Shown piece after piece: positions 39,321-47,831 of a stretch of 64,000 nucleotides of DNA. Position 1 is the stretch's first letter. Every line of letters begins with the position of its first letter. The notes beneath the pieces were generated by a model. The model made no database searches and was not told the origin of the DNA. It was given only the letters and a program-made list of their open reading frames with translations. The position numbers and the translations under genes were made by a program. Origin of the DNA: Candidatus Thiodiazotropha sp. LNASS1 (GTDB taxonomy: Bacteria; Pseudomonadota; Gammaproteobacteria; Chromatiales; Chromatiaceae); NCBI RefSeq assembly GCF_964212655.1, contig NZ_OZ156465.1:3348001-3412000 (forward strand), written 5' to 3'.

Positions 39321-39752
39321 ATGTCATCAGCCATCAGACAAAAAGTGATGAAACATCTGGAGATCGTCAAACAACTCCAGCCGTCTCTACACCAGGAGAC
39401 TCATGCGCCCTCTCCTGATCAGGTCGATAACGAACACTATCGGGCCTATACACGTATGTCGCATGATGTCGGTGGTGAACCGGACGTACCAATCACATGG
39501 GAAGAGAAAGAGGAAGAGGTATGGGAGCACAACACCTTCGTAACATGTGAGGTGTTGGCTTGGCGGGGTATTTGGAATGCCGAGGAGAGGCGCCGCAGGC
39601 AGAATGTGGATGTGGGACAGACAATGTATCTGGGTTTGCCTTATTACGGTCGGTGGTTGTTGACCGCAGCAAGAATATTGGTCGACAAGCAATACATAAC
39701 GCTCACCGAATTGTCCGACAAGATTGATGAGGTCAAAAAACGCTATGAGTAA
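39321..39752 (+). CDS. scnB: Thiocyanate hydrolase beta subunit
   Basis: A 143-residue protein preceded by AAGGAGG. It corresponds to the N-terminal half of nitrile hydratase beta subunits: ENEHYRAYTRMSHDVGGEPD-like text (here VDNEHYRAYTRMSHDVGG), WEHNTFVTCEVLAWRGIWNAEERRR (partly shown), LPYYGRWLLTAARILVD and TELSDKIDEV. In Thiobacillus thioparus the beta subunit of thiocyanate hydrolase has this split architecture (about 157 residues). The enzyme converts thiocyanate and water to carbonyl sulfide and ammonia. Its last codons overlap scnA (ATGAGTAA). Confidence 0.9.
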   Translation: MSSAIRQKVMKHLEIVKQLQPSLHQETHAPSPDQVDNEHYRAYTRMSHDVGGEPDVPITWEEKEEEVWEHNTFVTCEVLAWRGIWNAEERRRRQNVDVGQTMYLGLPYYGRWLLTAARILVDKQYITLTELSDKIDEVKKRYE

Positions 39753-40113
39753 ACCACACTACGATCGAGAGCATCACGTCAAGAAGGCTACGGGTATCGG
39801 TGATCCCCAATGTTTTAAAGGCGAAGCCGGCGCGCCAAAGTTCAAGGTTGGCGACAAGGTAAGGATTCGGGATCTGCCCGATATATTTTATACCCGTACC
39901 CAGGTCTATACCCGCGGTGTACCTGCAACTGTCGCCGAACTGGTGTATGAAAGTCCCGCCCCGGAGGATGAAGCGTGGGACAACACTGACAAGGTGGTTT
40001 GGTTCTACAGTCTGGTGTTCAAGCAAAAGGATCTGTGGCCGGACTATCCGGATGCATTTGCAAATGACACTGTAGAAACCGAATTGCCTGAACGCTGGCT
40101 TGAGCCGCTGTAG
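39745..40113 (+). CDS. scnA: Thiocyanate hydrolase alpha subunit
   Basis: 122 residues from the ATG at 39745, which overlaps the scnB stop by eight bases. It matches the C-terminal SH3-like half of nitrile hydratase beta: PKFKVGDKVRIRDLPDIFYTRT, GVPATVAELVYE and VVWFYSLVFKQKDLWPD (some shown partly). The T. thioparus alpha subunit is 126 residues. Overlap with scnB ensures equal synthesis of the two halves. Confidence 0.9.
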   Translation: MSKPHYDREHHVKKATGIGDPQCFKGEAGAPKFKVGDKVRIRDLPDIFYTRTQVYTRGVPATVAELVYESPAPEDEAWDNTDKVVWFYSLVFKQKDLWPDYPDAFANDTVETELPERWLEPL

Positions 40114-40174
40114 CCGTGCCTGCCGATTGAGCACAAGACGTTTGTTTGGATAAAGAATCAGAGAGGATAGACAA

Positions 40175-40870
40175 ATGGCGGAGAAACATAAACCTGCACC
40201 AATGGTTGATGAGGTCAGTGAATTTGAGGTGCTCGAAATCGCCGTTCGCGAACTCGCTATCGAAAAAGGCCTCTTCACCGCTGAGGACCATCAGCGTTGG
40301 ACTGAATATATGCATACACTCGGGCCACTTCCGGCGGCACGCCTGGTTGCCAAGGCTTGGTTGGATCCGGAATTCAAGAAGCTGGCTGTAGAGGATGGGG
40401 TCAAGGCCAGCCTTGAAGTCGGAATTGACTGGGTCAACAGCATGCCGACCCATTTCGGCACACCCAGTGACTACTGCAATCTGCGTGTACTCGAAGACAC
40501 GCCAAAGTTAAAACATGTGGTCGTATGTACGCTCTGTTCATGCTATCCACGTCCCATCCTCGGGCAATCGCCGGAGTGGTACCGGACACCGAACTATCGC
40601 CGACGCCTGGTGCGCTGGCCGCGACAGGTGCTCGCGGAGTTTGGGCTTCAAGTGCCCGAAGACGTAGAGGTTCGGGTAGAGGACTCGAATCAGAAATCAC
40701 GATTTATCGTGTTGCCCGTACGTCCCGAGGGAACCGAAGGGTGGAGCGAGGACCAGTTGGCAGAGATCGTGACACGGGACTGCCTGATCGGTGTGGCTGT
40801 GCCGAAGCCCGGCAAGACAGCCAATGATCCGCGACCTGTGCGTCCGGCCGTCAATCCATACCACCACTAG
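40175..40870 (+). CDS. scnC: Thiocyanate hydrolase gamma subunit (cobalt-binding catalytic subunit)
   Basis: 231 residues, homologous to nitrile hydratase alpha subunits. The metal claw VCTLCSCYPRP gives Cys118, Cys121 and Cys123; the Thr between the first two Cys is typical of cobalt rather than iron enzymes, and two of the Cys are normally oxidised to sulfinic and sulfenic acids. WYRTPNYRRRLVRWPRQVL and a conserved Arg follow. It hydrolyses thiocyanate to carbonyl sulfide and ammonia in the cytoplasm. Nitrile hydratase itself is less likely because the beta chain is split exactly as in thiocyanate hydrolase. GAGAGGATAG precedes the ATG. Confidence 0.92.
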   Translation: MAEKHKPAPMVDEVSEFEVLEIAVRELAIEKGLFTAEDHQRWTEYMHTLGPLPAARLVAKAWLDPEFKKLAVEDGVKASLEVGIDWVNSMPTHFGTPSDYCNLRVLEDTPKLKHVVVCTLCSCYPRPILGQSPEWYRTPNYRRRLVRWPRQVLAEFGLQVPEDVEVRVEDSNQKSRFIVLPVRPEGTEGWSEDQLAEIVTRDCLIGVAVPKPGKTANDPRPVRPAVNPYHH

Positions 40871-40878
40871 GAAGTCCC

Positions 40879-41334
40879 ATGGCAGAGATCAATCCAAAAT
40901 ATTTCGAACTCGACAAAGAGATGCGCGACCGCAATCTGGATGAGTCGACGCCTGTTTCACTGCTGGAAGATGTCAAAGGCAAGGGGCGGGTCTGGGACGA
41001 TCTGTGTGAGCAGTATGGTGTGGACAATCCCGATCCTCCATGGCGGATCACCCTGGAAGCCACCTGCGATATGCTTGCCGGTGGTTATTGGGAAACCTTC
41101 AATGTCTGCAAGCCCAAGGAGGAACGCAATCCGGAGCAGGAACAGGAACACCTCGACGCCGTTGAAAGACGTTGGGAAGAGGATCAACTGGTCAACAAAT
41201 ACTATGACGAAGTGCCTTTCCCGGAAAGACAGTTGCTGGCGCTGGCGCATACGATGATCCGGCGCGGACTGTTTAATGAGGAAGAGTTGGCGCGCCGCAT
41301 GGAAGAGATCGATCGACGTTTGAACAGCGCCTGA
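40879..41334 (+). CDS. P15K-like thiocyanate hydrolase maturation protein
   Basis: A 151-residue protein, paralogous to the nitrile hydratase beta N-terminal domain: PPWRITLEATCDMLAGGYW, EERNPEQEQEHLDAVERRWEED (partly shown), VPFPERQLLALAHTMIRRGLF and EELARRMEEIDR. In T. thioparus the P15K protein encoded next to the hydrolase genes is a cobalt-insertion chaperone for the gamma subunit; this gene has the same place (eight bases after scnC). I infer the same job. It resembles scnB in pattern but has lost the ordinary beta termini. Confidence 0.83.
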   Translation: MAEINPKYFELDKEMRDRNLDESTPVSLLEDVKGKGRVWDDLCEQYGVDNPDPPWRITLEATCDMLAGGYWETFNVCKPKEERNPEQEQEHLDAVERRWEEDQLVNKYYDEVPFPERQLLALAHTMIRRGLFNEEELARRMEEIDRRLNSA

Positions 41335-41353
41335 TCGTGGAGATGCCGCTTTG

Positions 41354-41415
41354 CAGTCGAGCGACTGTTTCGCTCGATTGTAGTTCACCCGTTCGACACA
41401 GAGGTGAAACGGGTG
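41354..41415 (+). promoter_or_regulatory. Tandem and mutually exclusive hairpins between the scn genes and the ABC importer
   Basis: A first stem of about 11 bp (one G-U pair) spans 41354-41380 with loop CTGTT. A second region can fold two ways: CACCCGTT (41386-41393) with AACGGGTG (41408-41415), or TTCACC (41384-41389) with GGTGAA (41403-41408). There is no U-run. The structures may stabilise the scn mRNA or set the level of read-through into the importer genes, for which I see no regulon box. Confidence 0.5.
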
Positions 41416-41562
41416 GGCTGGAGACAGCATCCAAACGCAACAGTCAATTAAACCATCGGGGTGGCGAGGAGAGATCGATGCAGATCCGCTTGCTGTTTGG
41501 AGTGTGCATGGCCCCGCTGCATATGCAGCAACTATCAACACTTGACACAGAGGATAGATTGA

Positions 41563-42390
41563 ATGTCTATACGCGGAGTCCGCATTAAGATTGAAGACCT
41601 TAGCCATCGCTATACTTCAAAAAGCCCGATCACATTCGACAAGGTCAATCTGGAAGCGAAGCATGGTGAGATCATTGTCATTATCGGGCGTTCCGGTTGC
41701 GGTAAATCGACCTTGTTGCATATTCTTGCAGGGTTGTTGAAACCGACGGATGGCTCTGTTCGTCTTGACGATACCTTGGTGACATCGCCATCGCCGCAAT
41801 GGGTCATGATGTTCCAGGCGCCCCATCTTTTTCCCTGGATGAAGGTGTCGCAAAATGTGGGCATCGGCCTGCACTTTGCGGGTTGGGATGAGCCCAGGAT
41901 GCGTGAAAGGGTTGACGATGCACTCAGCCTTGTCGATCTTCAGGACTATGCCGATAACAACGTGCAGGACCTGTCGGGTGGTCAGCAGCAACGTGTGGCG
42001 CTGGCGCGCTCACTGGTTATGGAGCCCGAACTGTTGCTTCTGGATGAACCCTTCTCGGCGCTCGACGCCTTTACCCGCGCATCTCTGCAACATGATGTTC
42101 GATCGATCGCAAAACGCCTCGGCTTCAATGTGGTGATCGTGACCCACGATATCGACGAGGCGGTCCTGATGGCGGATCGGGCACTGATCATGGCGGGCTC
42201 TCCCGGCAAGATCTACGACGAGCTCGAAGTCAATCTCCCCGATCCACGTGAGCGGCACGACCCGAATGTGCAGGCAATGCGGACACGCCTGATGGAGGCC
42301 TTCAAACAAGCCGCTAATGAGTACCCAAGCGCTTCCGGCAAGGATGCTGGTGACGAATCAAGTCCACACAGCGTCACGCAGCATGCCTGA
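41563..42390 (+). CDS. ABC importer ATPase (nitrate/taurine/sulfonate type)
   Basis: A 275-residue ATPase with Walker A (GRSGCGKST), Q-loop FQAPHLFPWM, signature LSGGQQQRVALARSL, Walker B LLLLDEPFSALD and His switch VTHDIDEA. It is closest to the SsuB/TauB/NrtD group. A 40-residue tail follows the core. It forms one importer with the binding protein and two permeases downstream. Context makes thiocyanate or cyanate the likely substrate; nitrate or sulfonate cannot be excluded. Confidence 0.88.
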   Translation: MSIRGVRIKIEDLSHRYTSKSPITFDKVNLEAKHGEIIVIIGRSGCGKSTLLHILAGLLKPTDGSVRLDDTLVTSPSPQWVMMFQAPHLFPWMKVSQNVGIGLHFAGWDEPRMRERVDDALSLVDLQDYADNNVQDLSGGQQQRVALARSLVMEPELLLLDEPFSALDAFTRASLQHDVRSIAKRLGFNVVIVTHDIDEAVLMADRALIMAGSPGKIYDELEVNLPDPRERHDPNVQAMRTRLMEAFKQAANEYPSASGKDAGDESSPHSVTQHA

Positions 42391-42437
42391 CCCTGCATAA
42401 GTCGGAATATCCGATTACCTAACGGAGGATATCGAAG

Positions 42438-43730
42438 ATGAATGAGCAGAAGCAGCTTATAGATAAGTACGGTGACGGAATCAACGATCCCGATCTCGTC
42501 CTGGAATACGATCCCCTATTCAAGAACGTGTTAGGTAGTGGCGTTGATAGGCGTGATTTTCTGAAAATGGGTAGTCTTGCGGCGATGAGCAGCCTGATTC
42601 CTTCGGCAGCGACCTTTGCCCAGGAGAAGAAATGGGATCCGGTGGTTCGTATAGGTTATATCCCGATCACCGATGCTGCGGCGCTCCTGGTGGCCCATGA
42701 GTTGGGTTATTTCAAGAAAGAGGGTATCGATTCCGTTCGCCCGACCCTGATACGTGGTTGGTCACCCCTGGTGGAGGCGTTTGCCTCGCACCGATTCAAC
42801 CTCACCCACATGTTGATTCCGATTCCGATCTGGATGCGTTACAACAACAAGTATCCGTTGAAGATCACTGCCTGGGATCATACCAATGGCTCCGCAATCA
42901 TCGTGCACAAGGATAGCGGTATAAATACGCCAAAGGATTTCGGCGGTAAGCAGTTTGCCGTGCCCTATTGGTATTCAATTCATAATATCGTCTCGCAAAA
43001 GATCATGAAGGAGGCCGGTATCAAACCTGTGATACGGCCGCAAACCGCAAAACTGGCCCCTGATGAGTGTAATTTCCTGGTGCTCAATCCACCTGAGATG
43101 CCGCCTGCCCTTGCGGCCAAGTCGATTGATGGTTACTGCGTGGCCGAACCCTTCAATGCCCTGGGCGAGATCAAGGCGGGTGGAAAGGTGTTGCGCTTCA
43201 CGGGTGATGTCTGGAAAGGTCATCCATGCTGTGTCGTAGTCATGCATGAGGCCGATGCGATGGATCCTGATCGTGCAGCCTGGGCTCAGGGTGTCCACAA
43301 CGCGATTATCGCTGCGCAAATCCATCTCGGAGAAAACAGAGAGGAGATGGCGCACATGCTCTCCCGTAACGGCAAGAAATATCTGCCGTTCCCGAAGAAA
43401 GTCATCGAGCGGGCAATGCTGTTCTACGATCCCGCCTACTACAGCAACCCGGTGGCGATCAAACATCCGGAATGGGGTATGAACCGAATCAATTTTCAGA
43501 GTTGGCCCTACCGTTCCGCCACTGAACTCGTCGTTTCGGATCTGAAGAATACTGTACTCACCGGCGACGCCAGTTTCCTTGACGGGCTCTCACCGGAGCA
43601 TGTGGCTGATGATCTGGTCAACTACAAATACGTGAAGAACGCCCTCGAAGCCAATCCGAAATGGAAGAATGACCCGAGCGTGCCCAAAACGGGCGACCCC
43701 TACTCCAGAGTAGAGGTGGTTAAACTGTGA
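42438..43730 (+). CDS. Tat-exported NrtA/SsuA-type substrate-binding protein
   Basis: A 430-residue binding protein. A twin-arginine motif DRRDFLKMG (Arg38-Arg39) follows an unusually long 37-residue N-terminal region, then a hydrophobic stretch to about TFAQ. The mature domain shows VRIGYIPITDAAALLVAHELGYFKKEGID (partly shown), typical of the NMT1/NrtA family. GGAGG precedes the ATG. Export in folded form suggests early ligand or cofactor binding. It is the specificity determinant of the importer. Confidence 0.87.
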   Translation: MNEQKQLIDKYGDGINDPDLVLEYDPLFKNVLGSGVDRRDFLKMGSLAAMSSLIPSAATFAQEKKWDPVVRIGYIPITDAAALLVAHELGYFKKEGIDSVRPTLIRGWSPLVEAFASHRFNLTHMLIPIPIWMRYNNKYPLKITAWDHTNGSAIIVHKDSGINTPKDFGGKQFAVPYWYSIHNIVSQKIMKEAGIKPVIRPQTAKLAPDECNFLVLNPPEMPPALAAKSIDGYCVAEPFNALGEIKAGGKVLRFTGDVWKGHPCCVVVMHEADAMDPDRAAWAQGVHNAIIAAQIHLGENREEMAHMLSRNGKKYLPFPKKVIERAMLFYDPAYYSNPVAIKHPEWGMNRINFQSWPYRSATELVVSDLKNTVLTGDASFLDGLSPEHVADDLVNYKYVKNALEANPKWKNDPSVPKTGDPYSRVEVVKL

Positions 43731-44557
43731 GTGAAGATGCCGCATCTTTCAAGGTGGGCGAATCCCGACCGTACCGCGTCCTGAAATCATCAGGGCGCGG
43801 CTTATACAACTTCTTTGGTGGGTTGGCGATCCTGTTCGTCTTCTGGTGGATTGGCGGTTATTTCATATCCATCAATCCAACCACCGAACACTTCGCGGCA
43901 TTCGGGCCGATTCCCACTTTTAAGGCATTTCCCGAATTATGGTCCTCCGGCACGATTCAGAGTGCGATAGCCGCAAGTGGATATCGTTTGGGTTTGGGCC
44001 TGCTGATTGCGATAGTAATTGGTGTGCCGATCGGAATTCTGATGGGCCGAAGCAAGCGCTTCCGCGAAATAAGCAATTCACCGTTTCAGCTGTTGCGCAT
44101 GATCAGTCCGTTGGCTTGGATGCCGCTTGCGGTCATTGTTTTTGCAACCTGGAATCAATCGATCATTTTTCTGATTGCAATTGCATCGGTCTGGCCAGTG
44201 GCCTTTGCCACCGCCGCAGGTCTGGCGAAAATCGATCCGGCCTGGTTCAAAGTGGCGCGCAATCTGGGCGCTACGCCCATACACATGATGACCAAAATCA
44301 TTCTGCCGGCCATCAGTTTCGATGTGTTTACTGGTATCCGGCTGGCGCTGGGTGTGGCGTGGATTGTATTGGTGCCGGCGGAATATCTGGGAGTCACCTC
44401 CGGTCTCGGCTACTCAATAGAAGACGCCAGGGAAACATTGTCATACCACCACCTTACAGCCATCGTGCTGGTGATCGGTGCTCTCGGTTACATCCTCGAC
44501 AGTACCTGTGTGTTACTGATCAAACATTTCAGTTGGCACCGTGGAGATGAATCGTGA
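43727..44557 (+). CDS. ABC importer permease 1
   Basis: A 276-residue permease with six predicted helices and the cytoplasmic EAA-like loop LGATPIHMMTKIILPA. Start is GTG at 43727, overlapping the binding-protein stop (GTGA). It has the core FQLLRMISPLAWMPLAVIVFATW of the nitrate/taurine/sulfonate permease group. It is a close paralogue of the next gene. Confidence 0.88.
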   Translation: MSEDAASFKVGESRPYRVLKSSGRGLYNFFGGLAILFVFWWIGGYFISINPTTEHFAAFGPIPTFKAFPELWSSGTIQSAIAASGYRLGLGLLIAIVIGVPIGILMGRSKRFREISNSPFQLLRMISPLAWMPLAVIVFATWNQSIIFLIAIASVWPVAFATAAGLAKIDPAWFKVARNLGATPIHMMTKIILPAISFDVFTGIRLALGVAWIVLVPAEYLGVTSGLGYSIEDARETLSYHHLTAIVLVIGALGYILDSTCVLLIKHFSWHRGDES

Positions 44558-44615
44558 GCCATCAAAGCGAGGAGATAAAAAAAGCGTGTTCACCCGTTGG
44601 AGAGGTTTTTAAGCA

Positions 44616-45464
44616 ATGAGTAATGATACCGCACCTGCCGGGTTGAATATCATCAACAGCATGATGGGTGAAAACGCATCGCAACGCCTATTAAAATCGT
44701 CCTGGCGGGGATTGTTGAATTTCATTGGCGGGCTCGCGATCCTGTTTGTGGTCTGGTGGTTTGGCATCTACCTGATATCTTCAAATACATCTACTGAACA
44801 TTTCGCTGACTTTGGGCCGATACCTGCAATTCAGGCGATCCCCGTATTATGGGAAGAGAACACGATACAGAGTGCGATTACATCCAGCGGCTACCGTTTG
44901 GGTAGTGGATTGTTGATTGCCATATGCATCGGGGTGCCCATCGGCATTTTGATGGGACGCAGTAAGCGGTTCCGTGAATTGAGCAACTCACCCTTTCAGT
45001 TGCTGCGCATGATCAGTCCTCTCTCTTGGGAACCCATCGCGGTTATAGTTTTCGCAACATGGAATCAGGCGATCATATTCCTGATAGCCATTGCATCGGT
45101 TTGGCCTATTGCGTTTGCAACCGCAGCCGGTCTGGCCAAGGTCGATCCTGCCTGGTTTAAGGTGGCGCGAAATCTTGGCGCCAAACCCTGGCATATCGTG
45201 ACACAGATTATCATACCGGCGATTACATTCGATGTGCTTACAGGTGTACGTCTTGCGCTCGGTGTGGCATGGATCGTTCTCGTTCCTGCAGAATTCCTTG
45301 GTGTTACTTCCGGTCTTGGCTACTCGATTCAAGATGCGCGTGAGGGTCTTTCGTACGACCATCTCATGGCGTGGGTGCTTATCATAGGTGCTATCGGTTA
45401 CATCCTGGATAGCTCCTGTGTGATGCTAATCAAGCGCTTCAGTTGGCATCGTGGAGATCAGTGA
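44616..45464 (+). CDS. ABC importer permease 2 (paralogue of permease 1)
   Basis: A 282-residue permease that aligns with permease 1 almost end to end, with long identical stretches such as FRELSNSPFQLLRMISPL versus FREISNSPFQLLRMISPL. The loop reads LGAKPWHIVTQIIIPA. Most family importers use a homodimer, so two adjacent copies suggest a heterodimer or two alternative transporters. It begins 58 bp after the first copy. Confidence 0.88.
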   Translation: MSNDTAPAGLNIINSMMGENASQRLLKSSWRGLLNFIGGLAILFVVWWFGIYLISSNTSTEHFADFGPIPAIQAIPVLWEENTIQSAITSSGYRLGSGLLIAICIGVPIGILMGRSKRFRELSNSPFQLLRMISPLSWEPIAVIVFATWNQAIIFLIAIASVWPIAFATAAGLAKVDPAWFKVARNLGAKPWHIVTQIIIPAITFDVLTGVRLALGVAWIVLVPAEFLGVTSGLGYSIQDAREGLSYDHLMAWVLIIGAIGYILDSSCVMLIKRFSWHRGDQ

Positions 45465-45552
45465 CATCTCGTAGTCTATGACGCGATAACAGCAACCTGA
45501 AAGGCTTGGTATCAAGCATATGTTGTGTGCTGGCGGATGCGAGGTAAATGTG

Positions 45553-45822
45553 ATGAGCAGATCGAGATTCAGCGAAGAAAAGATCTTGGCTGTATTGAAG
45601 GAAGCAGAGGAGTCGGATGAGAAGATCACTGAAATATGCAGCAAGCATGGGATCTCCGATGCCACATTTTACAAATGGCGGTCGAAGTATGGAGACCAGT
45701 CAGTCAACGACTCAAGGCGCTTGAAGCAGCTCGAGGATGAGAATAAGCGACTTCGAGCGCTCGTTGCCGATCTCGCCTTACGTAATCAGGCGTTAAAGCG
45801 CGTGGTATCGAAGAAGTGGTGA
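45553..45822 (+). mobile_element. Orphan IS3-family OrfA (IS407/IS51-like) remnant
   Basis: An intact 89-residue OrfA with the N-terminal helix-turn-helix (FSEEKILAVLKEAE, ICSKHGISDATFYKWRSKYG) and a leucine-zipper tail (LKQLEDENKRLRALVADLAL). The protein ends at KKW*, the point where OrfA would normally frameshift into OrfB, but no orfB follows and I cannot find IS ends. It separates the importer from the sulfur-carrier genes. It is either a decayed insertion or a retained DNA-binding protein. Confidence 0.8.
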
Positions 45823-45900
45823 ACACCAAAGAGATGAATGTGGCAGGCATATTGTTTGGTTTTGCAGTGACAATGCATTAGAGAGAGAGGCGACAACTTC

Positions 45901-46293
45901 ATGTCACAGAATTATCACATCGTTTGCTTGACTGGAACACGCGAAAAGTTACAGATGGCTGCAATGTTCGCATCGGTGGCGGCTGCCACGGGTGATCAGG
46001 TTACTGTCTTTTTTTCAATGAATGCATTGCCCTTCTTTATCAAGAATTCGGTACAGGATCCACCGGTGGAAGGCCGGTTTGGTGAATTGATGAATAACGA
46101 AGTGGGTGTGCCGCCGTTCAAGCAATTGTTTAAAAGTGCGGCGGAATTGGGCGATGCCAAGCTTTTGCCCTGTTCCATGGCCCTTGATCTGTTGAAGATT
46201 ACCAAAGAGGCTCTTGATCCCGAGTTTGGTCCGCCGACAGGGCTGACCCGCTTTCTTAACGATGCGGAAGGCGGGCAGCTGCTCACATTTTGA
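45901..46293 (+). CDS. DsrE-like sulfur-transfer family protein
   Basis: A 130-residue DsrE/F-fold protein: IVCLTGTREKLQMAAMFASVAAATGDQVTVFF (partly shown) is the family core, and a Cys in LLPCSMALDLL (Cys91) sits where DsrE-type carriers hold the reactive sulfur. Such proteins relay sulfane sulfur together with TusA, the product of the next gene. Subfamily (DsrE2/DsrE3) is not certain. A loose GAGAGAGAGGCGA precedes the ATG. Confidence 0.8.
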   Translation: MSQNYHIVCLTGTREKLQMAAMFASVAAATGDQVTVFFSMNALPFFIKNSVQDPPVEGRFGELMNNEVGVPPFKQLFKSAAELGDAKLLPCSMALDLLKITKEALDPEFGPPTGLTRFLNDAEGGQLLTF

Positions 46294-46335
46294 TTCGATA
46301 GCGGCTCAAACTATTTCAGCAAGAGGATATTGTGA

Positions 46336-46566
46336 ATGAGTGAATTTAAAACCATCGATGCTCGAGACACTTTTTGTCCCGGGCCGCTAATGGAGCTTAT
46401 TACCTATATGAAGCAGGCGGCAGTGGGCGATACCCTCGAACTGTTATCGACCGATAATGGAACGGCATCCGATGTTCCCGAGTGGATCGACAAGGTCGGA
46501 CACGAAATGATCAGTAGTGAGAAGGTCGGGGAGGTCTGGCACCTGAAGGTTCGCAAGCTCAAATAG
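46336..46566 (+). CDS. TusA-family sulfur carrier protein
   Basis: A 76-residue SirA/TusA-fold protein with the active motif FCPGP (Cys14) and the closing VGEVWHLKVRKLK strand. TusA proteins hold persulfide sulfur on this cysteine and pass it to partners such as DsrE proteins, heterodisulfide-reductase-like complexes or tRNA-thiolating enzymes. Adjacent dsrE-like and quinone-reductase genes point to a role in dissimilatory sulfur handling. Confidence 0.88.
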   Translation: MSEFKTIDARDTFCPGPLMELITYMKQAAVGDTLELLSTDNGTASDVPEWIDKVGHEMISSEKVGEVWHLKVRKLK

Positions 46567-46636
46567 CGGTAGGTGAAGAGGAGTGGATTGGTTACTTGTT
46601 AATCAACGGCTCAGCTGGTTTAACAAATGAGATTTG

Positions 46637-46653
46637 TCTGACCAAGGGTCAGA
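46637..46653 (+). terminator. Short perfect hairpin before the SQR-like gene
   Basis: TCTGACC-AAG-GGTCAGA is a perfect 7-bp stem in the 119-bp gap after the TusA-like gene. There is no U-run, so it is a weak terminator, processing or protein-binding candidate. Confidence 0.4.
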
Positions 46654-46685
46654 GATCTCCTGTAATAGTGGATTAGGAGAGTGCA

Positions 46686-47819
46686 ATGAGAATCTTAGTC
46701 GTCGGTGGTGGCTGCGGTGGTACCATATTGGCCAACAACCTTGCGCGGCGGCTGGCCAGCGAGATCCGCAGTCGGAAGGTCAGAATCACACTGCTTTCGG
46801 CCTCGGATAAACACATGTATCAGCCGGGTCTGCTGTATGTGGCGTTTGGACAGATGATGCCTGACGAACTGTATCGCGATCAGGAGAGTCTGCTTGAGCC
46901 CTCGATTGAGTTTCATGTGGATCCGGTCGAGGCGTTCCATCTTGATCAGAACAAGGTCACAACAAAAAGCGGTAAAATACATGAGTATGACGTGATGGTT
47001 ATCGCAACCGGTTCACGTATCGTGCCTGAAGAAGTGCCGGGTCTGGTCGAGGGTTCTGAAACCTTCTATTCCGAGGCGGCTGCCGTGAAGATGTTCAAAC
47101 GTCTCCGTGAGTTTGAGGGTGGCAAGGTTGCGATTGTCGTCGGTGTCCCGCACAAATGTCCGATCGCCCCGGTGGAGGTAACTTTCTCCCTACACGACTA
47201 TTTCAAGACGCGCGGTATCCGCGACAAGGTGCACATCAAGTACCACTATCCGATCGGTCGTATCCATACCATTGAAAATGTCGCCAAATGGGCAAAGCCG
47301 GAATTCGACCGCATTGGCGTCGAATATGAAACCCTGTTCAACGTCAAGGAAGTGGATGTGGAGAATCAGGTGGTAAAGAGCGAAGAGGGTACCGAGACCG
47401 CGTATGATCTGCTTATCTCCATACCGCCGCATAGAGGAATGCCGGTGATTGAACGGGATCAGATGGGCGATGGCGGCTGGATACCCACTGATCGGTACAA
47501 ACTCACCATGGAGGGACATGACAATGTCTATGTATTGGGGGATACCACCAACCTGCCGGTCAGCAAGACCGGTTCTGCGGCGCATTTCGAAGCCGAAGTG
47601 GTGGCCGAGAACATCGCTTCGATTATCAAGATCGGTACACCCGTACGTGATTATGACGGTAAGGTCTACTGTTTTATCGAGGCAGGTCATGATAGGGCGA
47701 CCTATGCCATGTTCAACTATGAGAATCCACCCGACCTGAAGGCGCCCAATAAATCGATGCACTGGTTTAAAATGAGCTATAACAAAATGTATTGGACCAG
47801 CGTCCGCGGTCTACTTTGA
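46686..47819 (+). CDS. Sulfide:quinone oxidoreductase-like flavoprotein
   Basis: A 377-residue two-dinucleotide-binding flavoprotein. The FAD motif ILVVGGGCGGT opens the chain, VIATGSRIVPEEVPG and a C-terminal VYVLGDTTNLP follow. A redox Cys in GVPHKCPIAPVEV (Cys158) matches the first catalytic Cys of SQR/FCSD proteins; Cys329 (KVYCFIEAG) could be the partner. It probably oxidises sulfide or a persulfide to quinone at the membrane surface. DUF1641 follows immediately. It is not a textbook Sqr, so the donor remains open. Confidence 0.8.
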   Translation: MRILVVGGGCGGTILANNLARRLASEIRSRKVRITLLSASDKHMYQPGLLYVAFGQMMPDELYRDQESLLEPSIEFHVDPVEAFHLDQNKVTTKSGKIHEYDVMVIATGSRIVPEEVPGLVEGSETFYSEAAAVKMFKRLREFEGGKVAIVVGVPHKCPIAPVEVTFSLHDYFKTRGIRDKVHIKYHYPIGRIHTIENVAKWAKPEFDRIGVEYETLFNVKEVDVENQVVKSEEGTETAYDLLISIPPHRGMPVIERDQMGDGGWIPTDRYKLTMEGHDNVYVLGDTTNLPVSKTGSAAHFEAEVVAENIASIIKIGTPVRDYDGKVYCFIEAGHDRATYAMFNYENPPDLKAPNKSMHWFKMSYNKMYWTSVRGLL

Positions 47820-47831
47820 GGAGGCGTGGTT

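Noticed and set aside
39321-41334. Nitrile hydratase as the function of these genes
   Set aside because: The beta chain is split into two genes and a P15K-like gene follows, as in thiocyanate hydrolase; sulfur genes surround it.
46686-47819. Naming this gene sqr outright
   Set aside because: Only the first redox Cys aligns clearly and the chain is short; a persulfide or other substrate is possible.
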